Of a stretch of 64,000 nt of DNA, positions 1 through 11,060 are shown in pieces. The translations under genes and the position numbers were made by a program. Below the pieces are notes generated by a model, which searched no databases, was not told the origin of the DNA, and saw only the letters and a list, made by a program, of their open reading frames with translations. The DNA lies in the NCBI GenBank assembly GCA_031308135.1, contig JAHLJT010009436.1, forward strand, positions 162,732,681 to 162,796,680, written 5' to 3'. Source of the DNA: Acheta domesticus. Lineage: Eukaryota > Arthropoda > Insecta > Orthoptera > Gryllidae. The stretch's first letter is position 1, and every line of letters begins with the position of its first letter.

Positions 1-955
1 GTGGCGTTTCTTTCGAGCCAGCCTGCGCTCGCAACTGCTTTCTGGCGAGAAAACTTTTTCTTAATCAGAACATTAGATTGTCAAAATCCATAAAATTTTC
101 TCAAGACAATTTCAAAAGAACGGTTTGTGGCCGCGCCTTGGCCCTCAAGAGAACCAGCGAAAAATTTGTTAAACCATTAGATTTAAGTGTCACTGTAATT
201 GGTATTTTGGGGGACACGAGCTCGTGAGTGAGGTCTCTTCTTGAGAAAATTTACATGATTTTTTGTTAACTTTGAAATTAAATTCTATTTTTTATCAGAC
301 CTCAACAATTTTTTATTTCATTCTTACGCAACGTCACGTCCACCATCCATCAGTTTTATTTCAGCCGAACCATCTGCTGTCTGAGTTAGTCCTGGCAGGT
401 AAGTCCTGCCGCTCCCGGTGTTGCGGAGAGCGACTGGCTTTGCAATATAAAACACAGCAAAACATGAAAACTTGAACTACAGTCCTCATTCCTACAGATT
501 TCAAAGAACGCTGACAATTGTATTTGAATTCTGGTGAGATGTTTACGCGCAAAAACGTATTTTATTTACTTGAAGTCATAATGGATCATCGTTTAAAGCA
601 CTTGTGAGAAGATATTTTTCTGTCCACTTTATTGTACTTGACAAAATAAATATAGTTTATGTTTTTAGTGAAAAAGTATTTATTATTTCAAAGTTAATAT
701 ACTTTCCGCCGTATTGACAAGAAATTAGGTATTGGTGCGTCACTTTCTCACATTCTCCTTATTTTTTTTAAAAAAATGTTTGAATTGTATTATGTTATGA
801 TTCTATTATATTTAAATTCAATTACATTATGTTTGAATTATACGTTATGACTTCTAAATAGAGGGGTTGACTCTTGAATGTTCGTTCTGCTTAGCTGTAG
901 AGTGTAATTCTTGGGAGCAAAGCTTTTTGAGCCCTCTGCACATGAATTTACCGAA
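1..955. other. AT-rich intergenic DNA, no recognised gene
   Basis: The stretch is AT-rich with T- and A-runs. Open frames are under about 70 codons and look like chance. I recognise no protein family, RNA gene or repeat shared with the rest of the window. Confidence 0.5.
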
Positions 956-1300
956 TTTCACCCGCGTGGTGGCAGATTCAGTGCAAGGCAAAGTGCTGGC
1001 GATGGCCGATCGAGAGAGCCGGCGGGCGCCACATATTCCAATCGCGAGCGCCTATGCCCTCCACCCGGGGGGGGGGGGAGGGCGGCGGCGCGTGTTGCGG
1101 CTGCCGGCCGCCGAGCGGCGCTGACCGCAGCGGGCGGCGGGCTGGCAGGCAGCGGTGCGCCGCCCCGCGTCGCGCCGCTCGCTCTTCGGTGACACGAGGT
1201 AATTGCAGGTTTCAATAACGCTGGCGCGGGCCTCATTACGCCTCGCGAAAGTAATTCGCTGGCGCGCCCGACTGGCGCGGGGGGGGGTCGGGGTGATGAC
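956..1300. other. GC-rich CpG island with G-runs
   Basis: The composition switches abruptly from AT-rich to strongly GC-rich with many CpG dinucleotides. It contains a G-run of about 14 near 1067-1078 and another near 1279-1287. Long open frames on both strands are explained by composition; none has a recognisable domain. It could be a CpG-rich regulatory element or simply a GC-rich low-complexity block. The G-runs are also places where assemblies often err. Confidence 0.45.
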
Positions 1301-1980
1301 GAGGGCGGCGGGAGTGTTGGGGTGGCGAGAGCGATGAAAGGGGTGAAAGCAGCGGCGGTGACAAAGGGGATGATGGGAGTGGCGGCGGATGGTGGAAGGG
1401 GGGCGGTGGAGGCAGTGAAAGTGAAGAGACCGCGGTGTGTGGGGCGGACACGCGATTGATTGATTTTTCGAGCTTGCGGGCGCGTCAACTACTCAGGTTA
1501 TTAGTCCCGTAAGTGTAGTGCGCGTTTCCCCCTCACGAGGTAGTGGTGATCTTTCCCCCCTGGATGGCATGATCCGGCGCCGACCTACCGTCGAGTAGCG
1601 GGGTTATCCCCCACGAGGTATCTCGCTGGTCTGGCGTGGGAGGAGGCTCTGGGTGATGACGAAGGTAGCGGGAGTGTTGGGTTGGCGCGAGCGGTGAAAG
1701 AGATGAAAGCGGCGGCGGTGACAACGGGAGTGGTGGGAGTGGGGCGGATGGTGAAAGGGGTCGGCGGAGACAGTGAAAGTGAAGGGACCGCGGAGTGTGA
1801 GGTGGACACGCGATTGATTTATTGTTCGTGATTACGGGCGCGTCAAATACTCAGGTTATTAGTCCCGTAAGTGCAGTGCGTGTATTTTCTCGGTAGGTAG
1901 CGGTGATCTTTTCCTCAGCGGATGTCGTGATCCGGCGCCGACCTACCGTCGACTAGCGGGGCTTTCCCCTCAACCAGCTT
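1261..1980. repeat. Two-copy tandem duplication, 360-bp unit
   Basis: The sequence GGGTGATGAC at 1291 recurs at 1651, and the following 330 bases align throughout with scattered substitutions. Each unit has a G-rich part, then a (GATT)n-like SINE1 tail and the SINE1 3' region (reverse orientation, with GATCCGGCGCCGACCTACCG). Unit 1 spans about 1261-1620 and unit 2 about 1621-1980. The second unit runs on into a nearly complete SINE1, so the duplication captured a SINE1 tail and its flank. Confidence 0.8.
1510..1611 (-). mobile_element. SINE1 3' fragment
   Basis: This is the reverse complement of the 3' third of the SINE1 family seen complete at 20915-21438, including the TCGGCGCCGGATC block and the tail motif. 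It is cut off at the junction of the 360-bp tandem duplication, so the promoter half is missing. Confidence 0.7.
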
Positions 1981-2385
1981 TCCCCTCCTCCCACCCGCGA
2001 GATACCGTCCCAGCCGAGACAAGCTGTAAGCTCCCGACCAGTACCCTGGCATGTGTGGTAGTGTAGTGCATGTTAGTGCAAGTGTGTGTAAGTAAGGGTG
2101 AGGATAGGACAAGGAAGAGAAAAGATAGATCGCCTGCGGTCCGTGGCCCGTTTGATAGGGTGCTGCTCCGGCATTCGCCTGGGATTGATCGGAGCAACCA
2201 CGGAAAACTACCGATCAGAACAGCCCGTCGCTGAAATTCTCCTCCAGACAGCGTCTGAATTCGACCCAGCTGACAAGCTAGTGTCGGAAATCCTGCCCCC
2301 GTCAGTATTCGTACCTAGGACCTCCCCGTGAGAGTGGCAGTGACATCAGTTTATGCACTGAGCCATCTCTCTTGATCCGGCGGAC
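1805..2385 (-). mobile_element. SINE1, nearly full-length tRNA-derived SINE
   Basis: Read on the minus strand, the element starts with a tRNA-like head (box A-like TGGCTCAGTGCAT at about 2350-2375, box B region near 2315) and continues through the family body (GTCGAATTCAG, CGGACCGCAGGC, TGCACTACACTACCACACATGCC). It ends in a tail of AATCAATCG type near 1805. The other window copies share this order. Box A and box B are the internal RNA polymerase III promoter of tRNA-derived SINEs. No coding capacity is expected, and mobility would depend on a LINE partner. Confidence 0.75.
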
Positions 2386-2760
2386 AGGTGAGTGTGTTGG
2401 CGAAACGGATAGCGGTGGAGGCGGCGGTGTGGGAAACGATGTCATGAAAGGAGGCGGTGGTGGTGTGAATGGCGAGGGGTTGGGGGTGGTGGTGCTGTGA
2501 GGGAGTGTTGGGGGCAGCAGATGGCGTGAGGAGCGGAAGGTGGTAGCAGGGACAGAGGCATACGTAATAGCGACGGGGGTGACGGAGGATAACGGAGGGC
2601 GGTGAGGCTGCTGAGGGCGACGGAAGTGCGGGGGCGGAGAGTTGGGCGGATCATTCGGGTCTCGTGAGCCATGGCTCTGCGGTCGGCGACCGCCAACGCC
2701 GCCTCACCCTTCCCGTCATCCCTGCTGCTCACCGCCTACCCATGCCTAATGGAAACCGTG
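2386..2760. repeat. G/T-rich low-complexity block
   Basis: The plus strand is rich in GGCGG, GGTGG and GTG runs, like the G-rich part of the 360-bp unit at 1291. Open frames here (for example 2442-2732 minus) reflect this bias. No protein family is recognised. Confidence 0.45.
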
Positions 2761-2904
2761 AACCATTTTTTCCCCAAAAACAATTGTTAATATAACGCTA
2801 CATTGACATTGATTATTTTCTTTCAGTGCATTGCAATTATCTTTGTCTTATCTAATTGTTAATTAATGACCACCGCAGTGTTATGTGTTTAAATATCAGC
2901 TGTT

Positions 2905-3312
2905 GACGCACATTCGATTGATTGCTTAATAATGTGTGCGTCAACGTCTGCGGTCATTAGTCTTGTAAATTTTATATTTCTGTAAGTGTAGGTTCGTCCT
3001 CTGATGAAACAGGGATATTCGATGCAAACCTACTCCTCAGGTGGGTGTTTCCTCCCAACATATCTCCCCCAGTGGGGCACCACTCCGGCAGGGACAAGTC
3101 GTAGGTTTCCGACCGGCCTCCCAACATGCGTGTTGCTGCTGTGGAAGTAAATGTGTCTGTGCGGTTGTGATTGTAGGGGTGAGAAGGAGAAAAGAACGGG
3201 AAAGGAAACTTTTTTGTGGGCCATTGGTTATGGTATTGGTCTGTCATTCACCTGGTATTGATCAGAGAAGCTAAGGAAAAGTACTGATTAGAGCAACTAT
3301 GATCAACTAACA
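2905..3312 (-). mobile_element. Old, diverged SINE1 copy
   Basis: Landmarks of SINE1 in reverse order are still visible: a GATTGATTG tail at about 2917, a CCCCAGTGGGGCACCACTCCGGC block at about 3068, CCGACCGGCCTCCC at about 3108, and the ATTCACCTGGTATTGATC block at about 3246. Substitutions and small indels are much more frequent than in the 20.9-kb copy, so this insertion is older. Confidence 0.6.
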
Positions 3313-3375
3313 CTAGAATTCTTTTTCAGACTTCTTCTTCTGTGTAGGTTATATACCTGTTTTTCATTACCCTTC

Positions 3376-3620
3376 ATCCGGGGGATTCACTAGATGTTGA
3401 CTGCAGATCTCTCCATCTTTTCTGCGGTCTTTCAGGGTTTCTTCTTCCTAACAATATCATATCCGTGGCTATCTTCACCAGTCTATCACCGCTCATTCGT
3501 GTAATATGGTTATTCCATTCTCTTTTTCCTTCTTTTCACAAATATTATAATATCAGTCATTTTCCACTGTTTTATTACGTCCTGATTTCTCATCGTGTCA
3601 TTACTGGACTTTCCTACTAT
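3376..3620 (-). pseudogene. Non-LTR retrotransposon RT C-terminal relic
   Basis: The minus strand from about 3535 to 3376 translates to a typical tail of non-LTR (LINE) ORF2 proteins. It contains EWNNHITRM, then RLVKIA, then GRRNPERPQKRWRD, matching the family pattern W..H..RM...R..K.....GRR..GRP.KRW.D. A piece upstream (3560-3615) continues in another frame, so there is at least one frameshift. The RT catalytic YADD region and endonuclease are absent. It is a 5'-truncated dead copy; the clade (RTE, CR1 or Jockey group) cannot be decided from this tail. Confidence 0.65.
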
Positions 3621-4190
3621 CGATCGCCTAACATCGATACATCAATGTTTCGATACATCGCTAAAGGGTTTCCGATGTAGATGAAAACATCGACAATAAA
3701 ACTTCGATGTTGAAAACATCCATGTTTTAAATATAGACTTATAAACCTCATATTTTCCTATCCATTTTTAATACGGTGAAAGTCGTGTCGATTTGGAAAG
3801 CAATGGTTGATCACACATTACATGTACCTGTGGGACTTCCCTTGTTTCAGTGGAGTGAGTCTGGTTCTGGTTCACGACTTGTCGAAACGTCTGAGGGCCA
3901 TTTCTAACACTACTGTCAATTCAGGCAACGACACGCCTAACATACTACAATCATAACAGGAGCAACTCCCAAACTTCCTCATACTTCACCGATGACATGT
4001 CAGCGTAATAAAGAGGATGATGCAAAACATCGATGTTGCTGTGGATTGCTCTACGCCGTGCGTTTTTATAAAGATTAAAAAATCATCAATGTTTTGCAAC
4101 AAAATGTCGATATGAAGAAAAGATCGAAAGCAAAAGATCTATGATAATATATCGATGTTTCTGTTGGAAAATATCGATTTTTTTTGCCAT
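3596..4190. repeat. CATCGATG-rich repeat segment
   Basis: Variants of ACATCGATGTTT and its reverse complement recur about ten times between 3610 and 4180, in both orientations, for example near 3636, 3668, 3704, 4028, 4087 and 4153. Clustered inverted copies of this kind are typical of termini or subterminal regions of cut-and-paste DNA elements (hAT-like in many insects), but no transposase is visible. The family assignment is inference. Confidence 0.4.
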
Positions 4191-5144
4191 CCCCACTCCC
4201 GAACCTGTCTCACAGGGGTAAAGTAATGCCGAGCGCTCGTCTAGACAGTGCACGAGCAGGTGATGATGTGGAAACGCTACTCGGTATCTCAATGGCCAGG
4301 ACGGCCGATTGACGCCTCTGTTTTCTCGCCAATGGGTCCGATGTCATGCCCCTTTTACAAGTACGCGTCCGACCATGAAAAAAAATCACTTGCGTAGGTC
4401 ATGACATGCAACATACTCGTCATGTTTGGTCCGATCCTTCTGGGCGCAACAATTTTTACCATTTTTGGAAAGTTTGATTTGATGATTTCCTTCCGTAATG
4501 GTTTCTTCGAAAAATCGTATTCTTCTTTTGAAAAGTAGTGATTAGCCTGTCATTCCTTTGGTCACTATGAAGGGTTTTTGATTTTCAGCCAATAAATTTA
4601 AGTATACACACGCTTTCATGTACAATATATACTATAATACTTGATAACAGCAAGTTATTTTCTTTTTCAATTATATCAAAGTATGTTGACCTTTGTATTC
4701 CATCTACTTTCGAATATAATTTGTGTTCATAAACATTCCAAAAACATATTTTGTTGGACATCTTAATTTCAGGATTATTCCAACCATTTTATTAACAAAC
4801 TAAAGTAAAAGTCTGATACTATTGGGGAATAGTTTGCTTCCTCATTTCAATTAATGAATATTCTCCAAAAAATAGAAAAAATAGAACCTTTATCAGATAA
4901 GTTATGTAGTAATAATACTATGTTGTTTTTCTTACTGTTCCCTGTTATCGTATCAAAAATGTTATCTTACTACACTGAAAAACAATATGTTCAAGTATTT
5001 TTCCTTATCACAAATTCTTTGATTGCATCATGCAACATACGAATGCACCAGGCAGCATGTCACACACTAAATAGATTAGAGATTCCACAAAAAGGCCTGA
5101 ATACTTTAGAGAGCGCAGTGACCTGCACAAGTGCAGCATGACAT
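4190..5144. other. Unassigned intergenic DNA
   Basis: This is mixed then AT-rich sequence. The frame at 4854-5141 (95 codons, plus) begins with ATG but has no recognisable domain, codon bias or neighbouring splice signals. I treat it as chance. Confidence 0.45.
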
Positions 5145-5470
5145 TCTAGGTTACCGCGAACCGCATTGTAACGTGGCCGCCAGCAATAAGGAACTCAGGG
5201 TGCACACTAGGGTATGACGGAGATTTCTGGCGGCGGCTGGTTAACATTCTGAGTGCAACGCCGTAGAATAGACGCAGCGGGGCGCTGCATGACGCAGCGC
5301 AGTGCGCACAATGGCGGCGCTCATCAGACTGTAGCGACGGGCAAAGTAAAAAGGCGGAATTATTGCGGAAAAGGAAGAATTACAGGCGGCTCGACTTGAG
5401 CGGATCGGAGTAAAGAATGCCGCCTCTGAAGCTGAGTAGCGCACGTTTCTCTCTTGAAACATGTAACGCG
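5145..5470. promoter_or_regulatory. GC-rich segment with NRF1-like and ATGGCGGC motifs
   Basis: A local rise in GC and CpG contains GCGCAGTGCGCA (about 5297-5308), close to the palindromic NRF1 consensus, followed directly by CAATGGCGGCG, a YY1/Pho-like core. This pairing is common in TATA-less animal promoters. No transcript or adjoining first exon is evident, so the promoter role is only a suggestion. Confidence 0.25.
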
Positions 5471-6557
5471 GAATGGAGTTTGCCTTTGGTTTTTATCTGT
5501 CTACGAGAAGGAAGGAGAGTTACGGTTTTATTGTGCACTTCACGACTCTCTTCCCGCCTTCGTAACTTTTGAACCAATTAACGATTTTTTATTGTTCGGA
5601 TAGCAAACGATCCATTTGTAGCGTAGGATTACACAGGCCACAGAAAATTACCAAAATCCAAGCTTTTGCAAGAAATCCCAGATCAGTGGAAATACAATTT
5701 TATACGGGCTTTCGTGAATAAAAGTTTTCAAGAGCAGTCGAATTATTGATTTCAATTTTAACTACCATCTTTTGCATATCAGAGTTCCTGAAGAGGGATT
5801 TCTTAGTTACACTTCAATAAAATATAAAAAATACATCGCTAATATTTACATTTTTCGGATTATAATTTACATTAATATACTGTGCCTATAATATACAGTG
5901 CCTAAATCTCAAACAATATTTTCGACAAAATTGACATGCTCTGATTGATATAATTGATGTCATAGCCTCTCCAATTTGAAGCGGATATTTTAATATTTTT
6001 AAAGGGGGGGGCGCAAATTACTTGAACCCTCTTACTACATTTTCAGAACTGTCTAAAAGTCCTTCTAAATGTACGTTTTATTTTCAATATTTGCTCGAAG
6101 AGCAATGCACATTATATAAATGTCATAGCTCTGATTTTCACTTCAACTTTCGAAATTTTGGAAAAGTGCAAAGTAACAACTTCAGCCCGCTCCACCAAAT
6201 GCATTTTTGAAGATAGAATTTTGTCTTCGTGAAATCTCTTTTTTAAAATTAGACCTTTAAATAATATCATGTATTTTCGTTTCAAACTGCGAGTGTTTGT
6301 CACATTAATTTGCCTGAAATAAAGTTTACTTTAAAATATTCGTGCAAAATATTGTCTGAGTGAGGATATTCCCTAGTTTTTCGCGTGTTGATGAAATTTG
6401 AAATGCATTTATTACTATTTTACCAATAACTAAATATCAAACCATAACAGGCCATTAGTTGTCGTACAGTTCTTTTTCAGTATTTGTAAATTCAGTGATG
6501 TATTTATAGACTCTCAGGATATATTCGATAAAATTTTCGCCTCGAATTAATCTTAAC
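5470..6557. other. AT-rich intergenic DNA
   Basis: Low-complexity AT-rich sequence includes a G-run at about 6005-6011. Open frames at 6022-6210 and 6112-6303 overlap on opposite strands and show no protein family features. Confidence 0.5.
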
Positions 6558-6559
6558 TA

Positions 6560-8848
6560 CAGTAATCTCTCAGTATTCGCTAAGGTTAGGTTCCTGAAAA
6601 GCATTGCGAATGTCAAATCCGCGAATGTTGAGTCTATCTTTTAATGAAAAAACTTGGGTTAGGTTCCTGGATATCGAAAAACTGTTTAAAAAAGAAAGAA
6701 AAAATATCTGACAAACAATTGCAGTAGAACTGAGTAGGCACTACTACAAACAGAATTCACAATTAATATTCCAAATAGAAGAAATAAAACAATATTTGAA
6801 ATTTATTTCAAAGTTGAAAGTAATTGGGTACCAGTTGAAGAACCCCGCGTTGCCGGGATATTTATCATAACTTTGTATTAAACAGAAAGAGAGATTCCAT
6901 CTATTCCCGCCCTATGGCAGAGCCTACTTCTATCTATTCTACTGTATATTCTCTCCGCGCTATCCCGCCTCTGCCATGCTTCTGGAAAAACCTGGCCTTC
7001 CGTACACACTAAAACAATCCTGACTAAAAAATATTTAAATTTTAGTCCTATTGGGGTTCCCGCCCCCAAACTCCTTTCTCTACATAACTGAAAATAATAA
7101 ACAAATCTAAACTAAAAATAAAATGCATGTATAATACTTTCGTGTATTCTGTTTGTGGAATTTATGTATTAAACCAGTACTTACTATCAATTGCCACATT
7201 ATAAATCTTATTCTTTTTCATGTTTTTTTTCTACTCGCATATTTATAAAGAAGAGTTTGAAATTGATCTTGCCGTATCAATTGACGTTTAGAAGTAATTA
7301 AAGTAATTTTAATTGAATTTTATTGCATGCTTTAGGATCCTTGATATATTTTGGTTGACCGAAAGGAGCCATTAACCATTTATGCGGTTATAATACGAGT
7401 ATCTCCAAAAATCCGAGATCACAGAGGATCCCGGCTTGACAACACTTTTTCTATTATTTAAAATAACAACTTTCAAAGCCAGTGTTGTCACACATTAAAT
7501 TCATCCAAATACCAATTTACCAATACTGTTTTATTTTAATTGTACTGCTAGTTTTACTAAAAGTTGTATTATTGCCGAACTGTCATCAATTTAACCTTTC
7601 CTTCAACACACAAAAGTACTCTTCTATTCCACTCTCTACTATAGTAAAACACTTCTCTAAAACATGCTTCCCTCCGTCAGTTTCAGAATAACACGTAAAT
7701 CGCAATGTCTCTTGCCCAATCTCCAAATACGTAATAATTATGATTAATTTACTACAACTAAACATATGTGCATTCGTACCTTTTTCCGGCAATGTTAAAC
7801 ACATCCATCCGAAAATGATATTTTCCAAACATTTAGTCTCATGTACACATTATGCACCCACGCCTACACGCAATTAAAATCAATATTTAAGTAAATTTTA
7901 TAAATAAAGCGAAAAATCTCAGAATTATTTCGGGTTAGACAACTGGCTGTGAAAAATAAACAAACAATCCTCTAAAAATGCAATTCTGTACATTGATGAA
8001 ATCAATAGTAGATCTCAGACGTAGTCTTCTGGTGGCGCGCAGCTAAACTATTGACATCGATGCTCTTTTGAATCTGTGATGTAGTGCTAGGCAAAAACAG
8101 TCCAGAAAAGTAATTATTTTGTAAATATATTACGTTTTGTGATTGTAAATCATAGCCTATAGTACTCCAGACCTTTAGAGGAAGCTAGCATAAAAGTTTC
8201 ATCAGTATTGGTTCAGTAGATTCAGAGATTATCGCGCTGTTAGTCAATGCACTTCCGTCTTTATATATTAGTATAGATATAGATATAGAAAGGATTTGGT
8301 TACTTTTTGTTTCATCACCCTCCTCATTCTAATATCCAAATCTGGAAGAGTTGCTGCTTCTATTACTCTCCAGGACGCAGTTTCGCTTCCGTTAATTCAT
8401 CATTATGTTCGACGAGGTTTTCCATGCTGATATTCCCTGAAGCTACTCTTCAGTGAAGTCATTACAATGAGATATGCACAGATCCTGGATGGACCTGTTC
8501 GTGTGGCGAAAGCCTTTACCTCCAACATTTACCTCCAGCCTCCAGCCTTTACCTCCAGAGGCAACGGAAGTCAATTATTTCACAATTTTATCTTTCTATT
8601 AATGTAAATTGACATTCCAAATTTTACAGAACTTGATACTTTGAGCTCCGGTGTCTGTCAAGTTTCAAGTTCGGGTTTCCAATTAACGCTGATAAAGGAA
8701 ATTAAGTGTGCTCACTTAAGAAACATGTAAGACTAAAAGACGCACTCCCGAATGTTGAAGTCGCGAATGTTAAAACGGGTAACATTTCTCTAATCACGAA
8801 TGCTCGGAACTCGCGAATAGCGAATACGGGGATGTCGAGGGATTACTG
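6560..8848 (-). mobile_element. pogo/Tigger-type DNA transposon relic with nested insert
   Basis: The left end begins CAGTAATCTCTCAG right after a TA at 6558-6559. The right end is its inverted counterpart (GAGGGATTACTG) followed by TA at 8849-8850. Subterminal sequence with repeated CGAATGT/CGCGAATG on both sides is typical of pogo/Tigger elements of the Tc1/mariner superfamily. On the minus strand, 8424-8384 reads MENLVEHNDELTEAKL, which matches the C-terminal EELVEEHNEELT motif of pogo/Tigger transposases. The DDD catalytic core is not found, so the element is dead. Its middle is interrupted by other repeat DNA (6835-8290). Confidence 0.65.
6835..8290 (+). mobile_element. RTE-like or composite retro-repeat nested in the pogo element
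   Basis: The left part starts with CCCCGCGTTGCCGGGATATTT at 6842. The right part has a tail-like AAGTTTCATCAGTATTGGTTC, then ATCGCGCTG and ATATATTAGTATAGATATAG with TATAGA repeats at about 8263-8289. These two motifs are frequent in arthropod RTE-like elements and their SINE derivatives. The stretch between them (7080-8030) is AT-rich with no readable reverse transcriptase. The boundaries and the assumption that both ends belong to one insert are uncertain. Confidence 0.35.
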
Positions 8849-8850
8849 TA

Positions 8851-9440
8851 CATTGTTCCGTAAGGCATTTTATGGCAACTTTTTATCAATCCAATTCGTT
8901 TGTAGAAACCGTTAATAAAATTGGAATTCGTACTCAAAAGGAAGTTTGGAGTGCATAACGTTTTTTTTCAGTGAAAAAATCGTACGGCATTTGAAATGTA
9001 TTTTTCCTGTTTAAAGGCCAATAGAACATTCCATTTATGAAAACGAGAGGAAACTACACAAATATCCATATTCGAGAACACGCTCTCGCAGCCAGTAATT
9101 CAATTTATTTGGAACTGCAGCAGAACTAATAACAGCGCTCATATTAATCCTAGAGAAGCATCGAATTACTACCAAATCCCGAACAATATATGAAATATAA
9201 ATTGAATACATTGCAGCGTGCATTTGCATAATCTGCATTGAGATAAAGTGATCCTTATATCTTTCTCAATCGCAGCCTATGATAGTTAATAGCGAATGCA
9301 AATATAAAATTAAAACAAGGAATCTGCAAGGGGGGTCTTTCGTTGCTCCTTCTTCTCTTTTGAGGTCTGCTGTCTCCGATGAATTGTTGGGTGGTTGGAA
9401 TATTTTGTGGGAGGAGAGGGGGTAAGTCGCGATGGGAGTA
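8851..9440. other. AT-rich intergenic DNA
   Basis: No repeat shared with the rest of the window and no plausible coding frame is seen. The 67-codon minus frame at 9035-9238 lacks any recognisable feature. Confidence 0.5.
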
Positions 9441-9445
9441 GAATT

Positions 9446-9590
9446 CAGTTGCGGAGGGAGTTGAGTTGCGGAGGGAGTTGAGTTGCGGAGGGAGTCGAGT
9501 TGCGGAGGGAGTTGAGTTGCGGAGGGAGTTGAGTTGCGGCGATTGTTAAGTTGCGACTGCTGTTGAGTTGTGGAGGGAGTTCTTTGCGGT
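9446..9590 (+). repeat. 17-bp minisatellite (GTTGCGGAGGGAGTTGA)n
   Basis: Eight consecutive 17-bp units are readable; the first five are near identical and the last three have diverged. Because 17 is not a multiple of 3, the three frames share one 17-residue repeat, which produces the long overlapping minus-strand frames at 9266-9748. These are not genes. Confidence 0.85.
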
Positions 9591-9743
9591 GCGTGTTGGG
9601 GTGCATGGATGATACGGGGCATGGCATGGAGAGTTGATGGGATGGCAAGGTGAGAATGCCAAGACGTGGATGTCAAACATGAATGACAGGACATGGTGGC
9701 AGAGCGTGGAAACCAGGGAGGCAATGCAGAACGGCTATGCGAG

Positions 9744-9950
9744 GTCATGGATGGCAGGGAATGGATGGTAGATCGTCGATGGCAGGTAATCGATGACAGG
9801 TCGTGGATGGCAGGGAATCGATGTCAGATAGTGGATGGCAGGAAATCGATGTCAGAACGTAGATGGCTGGGAATGGATGTCAGATCGTGGATGGTAGGAA
9901 ATTAATTTCAGCTCGAGGATAGTATAGAATGGATGTCAGATCCGTGGATC
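9744..9950 (+). repeat. 28-bp minisatellite
   Basis: About seven imperfect units of 28 bp share the pattern GTGGATGGCAGG then AATCGATGTCAGAT. They are followed to about 10200 by looser G-rich GGATGGCAGG-like sequence. The open frames on both strands are by-products of the repeat. Confidence 0.75.
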
Positions 9951-10640
9951 GAAGTGAACGACTACAGAATTGGCATGGCGCGGATGCAGGACGGGTAGGA
10001 CAGGGTGGGATGGTAGGGCGAGGATGGAAGGCCATAGATGGCGGAAGAGGACGCAGAGAGGTTACGGCAATGCGAGGATGACAGGGCTGAGTTTGTGTGT
10101 GGTTGGCGGGCGGGTTTGACAGGGCGAGATTGGTAGTGTGTGAATCTGAAGGCGGGGATGGCAGGCCGAGATGATTGGGCGGAGATGGGTTGGCACAGCA
10201 TTCCGGATAACAGAACAGAAAATTCATTTCGCTACTTAGAAATACATGGAACACCTCCGGTGGTAACGTTTTCTAATCAATTAATCTACATAAAACAAAT
10301 ATTAAACAACTACACAAATACAACAAATACACAGAATGAACATCAAACATCATTAAAATATTTACATGTTACTGATACAATTTTATAAAATTAATATGTT
10401 AACCCTATGCTAAAGCTAACTTTAATACAAAATGAAAAGAATAATACAAAAAAAATTAATTTTAATGTTAACATATTCTAAAAAAACTTACAACTTATTT
10501 AATCTAATTTAAAAAAATGACATTCTGCTGCAGGTAATTCGTTCCAATTTTGTATGGTTCTATTAATAAAATGAGAATTGACCTACATCTGTTCTGTTTT
10601 CTTTGCCTAATCTTTCCGCGCGACGTATGTTGGTTTTGAT
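9951..10640. other. G-rich degenerate repeat passing into AT-rich DNA
   Basis: Up to about 10200 the plus strand continues with decayed GGATGGCAGG-like units. From 10240 to 10620 it becomes A-rich with many AAT/ACA words. No gene is supported. Confidence 0.45.
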
Positions 10641-11060
10641 AGTCAGATAGTGGACGGAGCGGTTGGGTGGCGTGGGGACGGGGCGCGGGAGGGTCGGCGG
10701 GCGGCGGCCGGCGCGCGGGGGCGGGCGAACGCCGCCGTGGTTGGGGTAGGGTCGGGACAGCGCGCCGTCCCTCACCGCCCCCGCCCTCGGGCGCCGCGTG
10801 GGCGCCGCCGGGAGAGGGGCGGCCGCCGCCTTAAATATTCATCCCCCGCCATCGGACGAGGGTAAACGCCCGGCTGACGGCGAGGGCGCGCGCGCCCAGG
10901 CATCAGATAACAGTGTGCAATAAATCCATATCGGGCGGCGGCGGCGGGCGAAGTTTCAGCCGCAGGCGGAGGGGAGCGCTGGAGTCGATGTGGCCAGAGG
11001 GGCCGCAAACAAGAGCCCACGGAGCCTTTATCGCTATGTGGAATGCTGGAGGTGATAAGA
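10640..11060. promoter_or_regulatory. CpG island with conserved-element-like AT motifs
   Basis: A block of very high GC and CpG content (10660-10990) is punctuated by short AT-rich islands: CTTAAATATTCATC at about 10830, GTGCAATAAATCCATATC at about 10915 and CCTTTATCGCTATG at about 11022. These islands contain homeodomain- and GATA-like words. The pattern resembles developmental enhancers or promoters in other animals. No coding frame is convincing, because the overlapping open frames on both strands follow from GC content. Confidence 0.3.
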
